NCBI GenBank assembly: GCA_020062425.1
Contig: JAGUWJ010000019.1
Span: 1 to 39,471 of the forward strand
From: Actinomycetota bacterium
GTDB lineage: Bacteria > Actinomycetota > Geothermincolia > Fen-727 > Anoxymicrobiaceae
Reading direction: 5' to 3'
DNA: 39,471 bases
Shown here: in pieces, positions 33,113 to 39,471 of the stretch
Layout of the letters: every line of letters starts with the position of its first letter
How positions within the stretch are numbered: position 1 is the stretch's first letter
Notes under the pieces: model-generated
The model's database searches: none
Told to the model about the DNA's origin: nothing
The model's input: the letters and a program-made list of their open reading frames with translations, nothing else
Made by a program: the position numbers and the translations under genes

Positions 33113-33799
33113 ATGGAACCGGAAAGCCGCAAGACACCTGAGGTGGAACACCTGAGGAAGGCCGCGGAACAGGACGATGTAGCCTCCCTGATAGATGCCA
33201 TGAGGGATTCACCTCTGGAGGTCAAGACCTTCGCGGTGGGCCTGCTCGGGACCGTCGGAGGCGAGCGGGCGAGGCTCACTCTTGTCTCCATCGCGCGGGA
33301 CCGCTGGGGGGAGCACCCGGAGCTGCGCATCGCGGCGCTGGAGGCGCTTGCTTCCCTGGTGGAGAAAGACGGCTACGCCGACTTCCTCGAGCAGTTCATC
33401 ACCGACGAGAACAGGAGGGTGGTCGCCGCGGCCCGGCGGATGCTGAAGGCCGTCGACCCGGAAGGGCTTCCCGTACGGCTGGTTGAGAGGCGAGCCCTCG
33501 ACCACGCGGCCATGAAGGTCTACGGCTCCAGCGGGGAGGCATCGGCGGTCCCGCTGCTCGCTTCGTACCTGCGGGAGCGCATGGAAGCGGGCGACATCGC
33601 ATCAGCAGGCAAATGGGGGAAAGCGTACGCGGCGGTAAAGGCACTGGGGAACATCGCCGGTCCCGCCTCCGTCGAAACGCTCGAGGAATTGCTGGCCCGG
33701 CTGGAAGAGGCGCCGAGACCCGCGGATGGAACGTTGGCCGCGGCGCGCGTGGATAAGATAGAGGCCGCCGCGCGGCAGGCCCTGGAGCCCGGGGACTGA
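33113..33799 (+). CDS. HEAT-repeat-like helical protein
   Basis: 228 residues, almost entirely helical, with HEAT-like repeats: DSPLEVKTFAVGLLGTVGG, HPELRIAALEALASLV, DENRRVVAAARRMLKAV, and a later KAYAAVKALGNIAGPASVE. There is no signal peptide or membrane helix, so it is cytoplasmic. HEAT repeats bind proteins; the partner is unknown. ATG 33113 follows GAGGAGAG. It is divergent from the 3D-domain gene and separated from the next gene by a good promoter. Confidence 0.75.
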   Translation: MEPESRKTPEVEHLRKAAEQDDVASLIDAMRDSPLEVKTFAVGLLGTVGGERARLTLVSIARDRWGEHPELRIAALEALASLVEKDGYADFLEQFITDENRRVVAAARRMLKAVDPEGLPVRLVERRALDHAAMKVYGSSGEASAVPLLASYLRERMEAGDIASAGKWGKAYAAVKALGNIAGPASVETLEELLARLEEAPRPADGTLAAARVDKIEAAARQALEPGD

Positions 33800-33884
33800 T
33801 CCGACAGGTGTGGGACCAGTGCCCGGCCGATGAAGGGAAGAGGCGCTTGCCGAGGAAAGAATACGAGAAGAGTGAGACTCGGCA

Positions 33885-33913
33885 TTGTGGCGTGTGCAAG
33901 CCATGCGTATAAT
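33885..33913 (+). promoter_or_regulatory. Promoter of the L,D-transpeptidase gene
   Basis: TTGTGG (33885-33890), 17 bases, then a perfect TATAAT (33908-33913), 38 bases before the start codon. Confidence 0.8.
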
Positions 33914-33951
33914 ACTCGGGTCGTCAAGGTGAGCCGTGGGAGGAAACTGTA

Positions 33952-35082
33952 TTGAAGGCTGTCGGAATTCCGGCTAAGTCGTTGGGCTGGCTCAGCGACA
34001 AGAAGCTCTCGAGGGTGATACTCGTTCTCGGGGGCTTGCTGCTTCTGGCGTTTCTCGCCGTCATGCTGACCTACCTGCTCATCCAGGACGCCTTCGCCTT
34101 CGGCGCTTTCCCATCCGGTGTGAAGATCGTGGGCGTCAAGGTGGGCGGCCTGAACAAGACCGAGGCACTCCAGAAGGTCCGCACCGACCTCGCCGACGTG
34201 GCGAGCAAGCCCCTCACGCTGAAGATAGACGATGAGGAGTACAAGGTATCGCCCGAGGAGATAAAACTCACGCTCGATTACGAGGCCATGGTGGAAAAGG
34301 CGTATGATAAGGCCTGGAGCGTCAACATCTTCGAGCGCATGTTCCGCCGGTTCCTCAACAGGCCCAAGGATATCAACGAATCCCTGGTCTCGACCGACGA
34401 CAGGGACAGGGTCCACGGATGGGTCTCGGAGGCCATCAACTCCATCAACAGGCACCCCCACGACGCTTACATCGATGTGACATCCGGTAAACCGGTCATC
34501 GTCAAGGCCAAGGACGGCCGGAGCGCCAGCCTGGAGGAGCTGATAGCGGACACCGAGGCGGCTCTACGCAGGCCGGACAGGACCGTGAACGTGCATGTCG
34601 GGCGCGTACCTCCGGGAATGACCGACGAGGTCTTCGGCAAGTTCATAATCATCAACCTTGCCGAGCACAAGCTCACCCTCTACCAGAGGGAGCAGCCGCT
34701 GGCGGAGTTCCCGGTGGCCTGCGGGTCGGCCCAGTACCCCACGCCGGTCGGTATCTGGAAGATAGTGAGCAAGCAGAGGAACCCCACCTGGAGAAACCCG
34801 GGGACGGCATGGGCGAGATCGATGCCCCCCTCGATACCCCCGGGCCCGGGCAACCCTCTGGGCACGCGCGCGCTGGCGTTGAACGCCTCCGGGGTGCTGA
34901 TACACGGCACCCCTTCGCCCTGGTCTATCGGGAGCTCCGTCTCTCACGGCTGTGTCCGCATGTATATGTCTAACGTGGAGCAGCTTTTCGAGATGGTGGA
35001 AGAGAATACGCCGGTTTACGTCATCAAGGCGGCCGGCGACCCGGGATTCGACGTCACCAGGAAACCGTTCTGGCAGAGTTAG
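33952..35082 (+). CDS. L,D-transpeptidase (YkuD domain) with N-terminal membrane anchor
   Basis: 376 residues from TTG 33952 (GGGAGGAAA site). A membrane helix at about 22-45 is followed by a VanW-type peptidoglycan-binding region (about 60-190) and a YkuD catalytic domain (about 220-365). The catalytic signature is H318-GTPSPWSIGSSVS-H332-G-C334. The enzyme makes 3-3 cross-links in peptidoglycan or attaches wall proteins, at the outer face of the membrane. The anchored layout is common in monoderm bacteria. Confidence 0.93.
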   Translation: MKAVGIPAKSLGWLSDKKLSRVILVLGGLLLLAFLAVMLTYLLIQDAFAFGAFPSGVKIVGVKVGGLNKTEALQKVRTDLADVASKPLTLKIDDEEYKVSPEEIKLTLDYEAMVEKAYDKAWSVNIFERMFRRFLNRPKDINESLVSTDDRDRVHGWVSEAINSINRHPHDAYIDVTSGKPVIVKAKDGRSASLEELIADTEAALRRPDRTVNVHVGRVPPGMTDEVFGKFIIINLAEHKLTLYQREQPLAEFPVACGSAQYPTPVGIWKIVSKQRNPTWRNPGTAWARSMPPSIPPGPGNPLGTRALALNASGVLIHGTPSPWSIGSSVSHGCVRMYMSNVEQLFEMVEENTPVYVIKAAGDPGFDVTRKPFWQS

Positions 35083-35088
35083 CGGGCA

Positions 35089-36183
35089 TCAGGTGGGGGA
35101 GGTTTCGCCCCCCGTCGTTTCGCTCCGGCTCTTGTCTTCCGATACTGACGGATTCTCTCCCCACAGCTTGATGCGGTCCGGCCCTGACCGCTTGGCTTCC
35201 TCCAGCGCCTCGTAGGTCCGCGCGAGCAGTGTCTCCTCGTCGGAGGCGGACCCGGGGAAGTTCGCTATCCCGGCAGAGACGGTCAGGCTGGCCGATACGC
35301 TCTCGTCAGACACCGGGAACGGGTAGGCGGCGACGGCGGAGCGCAGCCTCTCGGCGAAGCGGAGCGCTCCTATCCTGGTGGTCTCCGGGCACACGGCTGC
35401 GAACTCGTCGGGGCCGACCCGGGCCAGGAAATCGACCTCCCGCGCGCTCTTGATGAACAGGGAAGCGATGTCGGACAGGGCGAGGTTTCCGAGCACGTAA
35501 CCGCAGTTGTTGTTATACGCCTCCAGGTCGTCTACGTCGAAGATGACCAGGGACAGGTTCGCCGAGTAACGCTCCGCGCGCAGGAACTCTTCGTGGAAGC
35601 GCTTGTCGAACTGGCGGCGGTTGTAGAGCCCGGTAAGCGGATCGATCATCTGGTTCTCGCCGAGCCTCTCGCTGAGCTCGTCCACCTCGAGGAGAATGGA
35701 AGCGTAATGGACGAACATGGCCAGCACTCCCAGGTCGCTATCCTGGAAGCGCTCTTTCTCTTCCGACCAGAGCAGCATGACCCCCCGTACCACAGAGCCG
35801 GCTACCAGCGGCAGGCATACCATCGACGCCGCAGGGACACCGGGGACGACCTCACTGCCCTGGACGTCGGACACGATTATGGTCTTACCGCGCGTGTAGC
35901 ACTGCGCAACCGCGGACTCGCCCGCCGCGTCGATGCGCCTGGTGCCCGGCACGTCCGTGCTCCTCAGAGCCGCTATCTCAAGGGAGTCCCCTTCGGGGCT
36001 CCCGGTCATTATCATCCCGCCGCTCGCCCCCGACAGCGTTGAGGCTTCCGTAAGGCACGCCGTGAGTTTGACCGAGGTGGATGAATGCTGTGAGGAGGGG
36101 AAGTAATCCTCCCAGAGATACCTGTAGCGGGTGATGAGCCTCTTCAGCCCGCCACCTGGATCGTTTTCCATAGAGCCCTCCAT
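35089..36183 (-). CDS. GAF-GGDEF protein with degenerate cyclase motif
   Basis: 364 residues. A GAF-like sensor (about 40-185) precedes a GGDEF domain (about 200-350). The signature reads ARVGPDEF, with Pro for the second Gly, and the usual D-x-N-x-x-G-H-x-x-G-D segment reads YNNNCGYVLGN, so several substrate- and metal-contact residues differ. The inhibitory RxxD (REVD) is kept five residues before GPDEF. It may therefore bind c-di-GMP rather than make it. There are no membrane helices. The start at ATG 36183 is likely but ATG 36171 is also possible. Confidence 0.85.
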   Translation of the reverse strand: MEGSMENDPGGGLKRLITRYRYLWEDYFPSSQHSSTSVKLTACLTEASTLSGASGGMIMTGSPEGDSLEIAALRSTDVPGTRRIDAAGESAVAQCYTRGKTIIVSDVQGSEVVPGVPAASMVCLPLVAGSVVRGVMLLWSEEKERFQDSDLGVLAMFVHYASILLEVDELSERLGENQMIDPLTGLYNRRQFDKRFHEEFLRAERYSANLSLVIFDVDDLEAYNNNCGYVLGNLALSDIASLFIKSAREVDFLARVGPDEFAAVCPETTRIGALRFAERLRSAVAAYPFPVSDESVSASLTVSAGIANFPGSASDEETLLARTYEALEEAKRSGPDRIKLWGENPSVSEDKSRSETTGGETSPT

Positions 36184-36377
36184 GGCACCCTCCGCGACGG
36201 AACTCTTCTGCCGGCCTGTCTATCTGCTGGTTACACCCTGTGCGCCGCCCGCCCGTGCCGCCCCACCACCGTCGGGGGCTCACATCCGGGCGGCTTGTTT
36301 ACTTTACCCGCTAGGCGGTTCCTTCATCAAGCGGCAATCGTTGCCGGTGGAAATATCGGTGAGATAGCCTGTAACCC

Positions 36378-36406
36378 TTGACGCCTGCCTGGGAATTTAA
36401 TAGATT
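36378..36406 (+). promoter_or_regulatory. Candidate promoter of the adenine deaminase gene
   Basis: TTGACG (36378-36383), 17 bases, TAGATT (36401-36406). The stretch 36184-36377 between this and the divergent GAF-GGDEF gene shows nothing I can name. Confidence 0.6.
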
Positions 36407-36412
36407 CAACTA

Positions 36413-36490
36413 GCCCTCAAGAGGTGTTAAGGAAAACGGGTCGGCTCGTCCGGAACGGACCCTGAGATCTTTTGGGGGCACCTCTATTTC
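36413..36490 (+). promoter_or_regulatory. Structured 5' leader of the adenine deaminase gene
   Basis: AGAGGTG (36420-36426) pairs with CACCTCT (36479-36485), enclosing a GTCCG-GAA-CGGAC hairpin. An alternative pairing, GCCCTCAA (36413-36420) with TTGGGGGC (36472-36479), uses overlapping bases, so the two could be exclusive. I could not match it to a known riboswitch class. Confidence 0.4.
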
Positions 36491-36526
36491 AGGAGGCTGT
36501 CGAAGGCCCCGGCGATGGGAGATGAA

Positions 36527-38230
36527 ATGAGTATCCTGGAGCGCGTAAGGCAGGCCAGGGGCAACGGCGAGATCGACCTCCTTCTGACGGGCTGCAGGTT
36601 GGTCAACGTGCTCTCCGGCAGGGTTCACCCGGCCTCCGTGGCCGTGGCGGACGGCGTGGTGGTGGGCCTGGACGACGGTTACAACGCGAAGCGCACGCTC
36701 GACCTGGGCGGGAAGTACCTGGCGCCCGGCCTGATCGACGCCCACGTGCACATCGAGAGCTCAATGGTCACCATCCCTCAGTTCGCGCGAGCGGTCGTTC
36801 CCCGGGGCACCACCACCGTCTTCACCGACTGCCACGAGATAGCCAACGTGATGGGCGTCGACGGTATCAAGTACATGATGGAATCGGCGGCCCTTTGCCC
36901 GCTCGAGGTCTACGTGATGCTTCCCTCGTGCGTGCCGGCGACCCCCCTGGAGACCGCCGGCGCAGTGCTCGAGGCAGCCGACCTTGAGCCGTTGATAGAC
37001 GTACCGGGCGTTGTGGGCCTGGGAGAGCTGATGAACTTCCCCGGCGCCATCAACGGAGCGCCCGATGTCATTGCGAAGGTGGAGCTGTTCCGTGGCAGGC
37101 CGATAGACGGCCACGCGCCCGGTTTGAGCGGCAGGGACCTCGCGGCTTACATAGCCGCCGGCCCGGACTCCGAGCATGAGTGCACCACGGCCGCAGAGGC
37201 CGAGGAGAAGATGCAGAAAGGCATGTTTATCTTCGCGCGCGAGGGAACGGGGGCCAGGAACCTCGAGGCCCTCCTGCCGGCACTCAACGCGGACAACAGC
37301 CGCCGGTGCTGCCTGTGCACCGATGACCGGCATCCGTCCGACCTGCTGGAGCGCGGCCACATCGATTCGATGCTCCGTATGGCTGTTGGGGCGGGGATGT
37401 CACCGGTCAGGGCAGTTCAGATGGCAACCATCAACACGGCGCGCCGGTTCGGGCTCGCGGGACTCGGGGCGGTTGCCGTGGGATACCGGGCGGACATGGT
37501 GGTGCTCGACGACCTGGAGAGCTTCAACGTCCGGTCCGTGGTGAAGGCCGGGGAAGTGGTGGCCGAAGAAGGCAGCCTTCTCGAGCCCCCGGCCGCGGCG
37601 CCGCCACCGGGTTCGAGCTTCAACGTGTCAGGCTTCAGGGCGGAAAGCCTGCGGCTCGCCGGAGGAGGCGGCCGCGTGAGAGCGATAGGGCTCGTCCCGG
37701 GTCAGATAGTCACCGAGTCGCTCAAGGTGGACGCGCCTTTCGAGAACGACGCGGCCAAGGCCGATGCGAGCGCCGACCTGCTGAAGATCGCGGTGGTCGA
37801 GAGGCACCGCGGCACCGGCAACGTGGGTGTATCGTTCGTGAGGGGATTCGGACTCAAGGAGGGAGCGCTGGCCTCCAGCGTCGCTCACGATTCCCACAAC
37901 ATCGTGGTGGTAGGCGGTGACGACACCGACATGGTCGCCGCAGTCGACAGGGTCGTCGAGATGGGCGGAGGACAGGTGGTCGTCTCTCGCGGAAAAAGCC
38001 GCGCGGAGCTGCCCCTGCCCATTGCCGGGCTGATGTCGCCCGATCCTGTCGCTGACGTCGCGGAGAAGGTCGAATCCCTCAACCGCGCGGCGGCGGACCT
38101 CGGCTGCGCCCTGGAGGACCCGTTCATGACCATGAGCTTCCTCGCGCTTCCGGTCATCCCGGAGCTGAAGCTGACTGACAGGGGGCTGGTGGACGTCTCC
38201 GCCTTCGACTTCGTGTCGCCGTTCGCCTGA
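36527..38230 (+). CDS. ade: Adenine deaminase (amidohydrolase)
   Basis: 567 residues from ATG 36527, preceded by GGGAG at good spacing; ATG 36515 has no suitable site. It converts adenine to hypoxanthine in purine salvage. Metal ligands are in GLIDAHVHIESSM, the family-specific DCHEIANVMG, GHAPGLSG and TDDRHPSDL. The C-terminal domain with AHDSHNIVVVG and the ending LALPVIPELKLTDRGL are characteristic of bacterial AdeC. It stands alone in its transcript behind a structured leader. Confidence 0.95.
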   Translation: MSILERVRQARGNGEIDLLLTGCRLVNVLSGRVHPASVAVADGVVVGLDDGYNAKRTLDLGGKYLAPGLIDAHVHIESSMVTIPQFARAVVPRGTTTVFTDCHEIANVMGVDGIKYMMESAALCPLEVYVMLPSCVPATPLETAGAVLEAADLEPLIDVPGVVGLGELMNFPGAINGAPDVIAKVELFRGRPIDGHAPGLSGRDLAAYIAAGPDSEHECTTAAEAEEKMQKGMFIFAREGTGARNLEALLPALNADNSRRCCLCTDDRHPSDLLERGHIDSMLRMAVGAGMSPVRAVQMATINTARRFGLAGLGAVAVGYRADMVVLDDLESFNVRSVVKAGEVVAEEGSLLEPPAAAPPPGSSFNVSGFRAESLRLAGGGGRVRAIGLVPGQIVTESLKVDAPFENDAAKADASADLLKIAVVERHRGTGNVGVSFVRGFGLKEGALASSVAHDSHNIVVVGGDDTDMVAAVDRVVEMGGGQVVVSRGKSRAELPLPIAGLMSPDPVADVAEKVESLNRAAADLGCALEDPFMTMSFLALPVIPELKLTDRGLVDVSAFDFVSPFA

Positions 38231-38249
38231 GAGGCAGGCTGGAGGCGCT

Positions 38250-39335
38250 TTAGCGGAATACCTCCCTGGGGAACATCCACCGGATGTCGCTGACGTTCAC
38301 GCGCTTGAACAACCCGCCTGCCGCGCTCGCGATCCACACCCCGCTTCCACTCGCCGAGGCGACGCACGCGGGGCGGAACTCGCGGGGGACGTGGTACTGG
38401 ACCCGCCAGAACGAACCGTTGTAGTGGTACATCGACTTACCGTCCACGGCCCAGGCGTCGTACGGTTCCTGTGCGGAAACCGCCAGCATGCCGTCGCCGC
38501 CGGAGGAGAAAGATCCGATGGAGCGCCAGCGCTTGCCATCGAAGAGATACACCACCGACCGGGCGCCGCCGCTTCCCTTGTAACCGCATGCGTAAGCGCG
38601 GGACCGGTTCAGGGAGCTCACGCCGTTGAGACGCGCGTCCACCTTCTGGCGCAGCGCCCAGCCGTTCCCGTCGAAATGATAGATGCCCCCCCGCTCGCCG
38701 ACCGCCCAGATGCAGGCGCTGTCCGCTGCGGAGACGGATTTGAGGGGTTCCGGGACGTCGAGCCGCTCCCGCCATGACCTGCCGTCGAAGAGGTATGCGC
38801 CGCCGCGGGCGTTACCTGCCTCTACTTTCGTGCCAACAGCCCAGGCGCTCGACGCGCTCAGGGCGGTGACGTCCACTATCGAGGCCTCGGGGGCTCCTCT
38901 CGGGCGCCAGGACCTGCCGTCGAAGCTGTATATGCGGCTCGCCAGGTCGCCGTCGCCCGTCGTTTTGGCGCTGACCGCCCAGGCGCACCTTCCGTTGCGC
39001 CCGGATACGCAGGTGAAAGCTCGTCCCTCGCCGTCCGGTTCTTCGAACTGCTCCTTCCAACGTCTCCCGTCGAAGGAATAAATGCTGTCGCGCGTGGTGG
39101 CCCAGGCACGGCCCTGCGGCACCGCGCAGACCGATGTCACCACGCCCGGCGGGGAGGACCTGCGGACCCAGGCGAAGTCCTCTTCGTAGAGCGGCTTGTC
39201 GACCGGGCCGGAATATTCTCCCGTAGAGCATGCCGCCTGTTGACACATGACAAGAAAGATCGCCATGAGCAGCACCAGTAAGGGAGCGAGCCCGCCGCAG
39301 GCGTCTGAACCGTCTGTCACCACCAAGCGTCCCAT
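38250..39335 (-). CDS. Secreted propeller-like repeat protein, possible lipoprotein
   Basis: 361 residues. A hydrophobic N-terminal segment (about 15-34, ending VMCQQAACS) looks like a signal peptide, perhaps with a weak lipobox at the AAC Cys. The rest has six repeats of roughly 45 residues, each with a Y-x-F-D-G-x-x-W core (YSFDGRRW, YSFDGRSW, YLFDGRSW, YHFDGNGW, YLFDGKRW, YHYNGSFW) and a paired AWAV-type strand. This is the pattern of a beta-propeller with unknown ligand. It converges with ade. No catalytic residues are evident. Confidence 0.75.
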   Translation of the reverse strand: MGRLVVTDGSDACGGLAPLLVLLMAIFLVMCQQAACSTGEYSGPVDKPLYEEDFAWVRRSSPPGVVTSVCAVPQGRAWATTRDSIYSFDGRRWKEQFEEPDGEGRAFTCVSGRNGRCAWAVSAKTTGDGDLASRIYSFDGRSWRPRGAPEASIVDVTALSASSAWAVGTKVEAGNARGGAYLFDGRSWRERLDVPEPLKSVSAADSACIWAVGERGGIYHFDGNGWALRQKVDARLNGVSSLNRSRAYACGYKGSGGARSVVYLFDGKRWRSIGSFSSGGDGMLAVSAQEPYDAWAVDGKSMYHYNGSFWRVQYHVPREFRPACVASASGSGVWIASAAGGLFKRVNVSDIRWMFPREVFR

Positions 39336-39427
39336 GATGACAGGAGTCTAACAGGTCGGGAGCCGGTGGAACACGTTGGTGGCGGCCTATTATTACCGGG
39401 GACGTTTCATGGGAGAATAACACCACG

Positions 39428-39471
39428 ATGACAGAGCCTGACAACCAGCGAAGGACAGGGCCGCCCGGGTG
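39428..39471 (+). CDS. Start of a gene cut by the window end
   Basis: ATG 39428 opens a frame beginning MTEPDNQRR, with GGGAGAATAA about 8 bases upstream. Only 14 residues are visible, so no function can be given. Confidence 0.4.
   Translation, partial: MTEPDNQRRTGPPG

Overview
The window is a GC-rich, densely coded chromosome segment from a probable strict anaerobe that oxidises (or makes) formate and hydrogen and uses selenocysteine. Tat export with only TatA and TatC, an L,D-transpeptidase, a 3D-domain wall protein and frequent TTG/GTG starts would suit a deep-branching monoderm, for example an anaerobic actinobacterial lineage. That placement is an inference; no rRNA or marker gene here settles it.

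Layout. (1) 1-1047: 3' part of a CoxE-type VWA protein. (2) 1244-9567, plus strand: tatA, tatC, fdhE, a selenocysteine formate dehydrogenase alpha subunit read through an in-frame UGA at 3853, an iron-sulfur beta subunit, then an RnfC-like and an RnfD-like gene. (3) 9670-16584, minus strand: a full selenium cassette in the order DUF3343 Se/S-carrier-like, selD (itself read through a UGA), yedF, selA, selB, tRNA-Sec, a LysR regulator and a MobB-like P-loop protein. (4) 16585-17381: a structured divergent region holding a LysR-type dyad, two promoters, a Moco-riboswitch-like element and two intrinsic terminators. (5) 17382-23100, plus strand: Tat-exported [NiFe] hydrogenase small and large subunits, a small multi-pass membrane protein, and a second RnfC-RnfD pair. 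(6) 23189-28804: hydrogenase maturation protease, hypF, hypC, hypD, hypE and a nitroreductase-family gene. (7) 29019-39471: housekeeping and envelope genes (DnaQ-DinG helicase, 3D-domain protein, HEAT-repeat protein, L,D-transpeptidase, GAF-GGDEF protein, adenine deaminase, propeller-like secreted protein).

The most interesting feature is the repeated architecture 'exported oxidoreductase + RnfC + RnfD'. Formate dehydrogenase and hydrogenase each lack the usual cytochrome b subunit and are followed instead by their own RnfC-RnfD pair; RnfA, B, E and G are absent from the window. I infer two parallel modules that link formate or H2 at the outer face to a cytoplasmic acceptor (NAD+ or ferredoxin) through an RnfD membrane flavoprotein and an RnfC iron-sulfur/flavin subunit. 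The selenium cassette supplies Sec for the formate dehydrogenase and for SelD, FdhE and the MobB-like protein may serve the formate dehydrogenase, and the hyp genes mature the hydrogenase.

A dispersed hairpin repeat with core GGTGTCAGGCACC occurs three times, each time at the 3' end of a gene; in two cases the repeat supplies the last codons and the stop.
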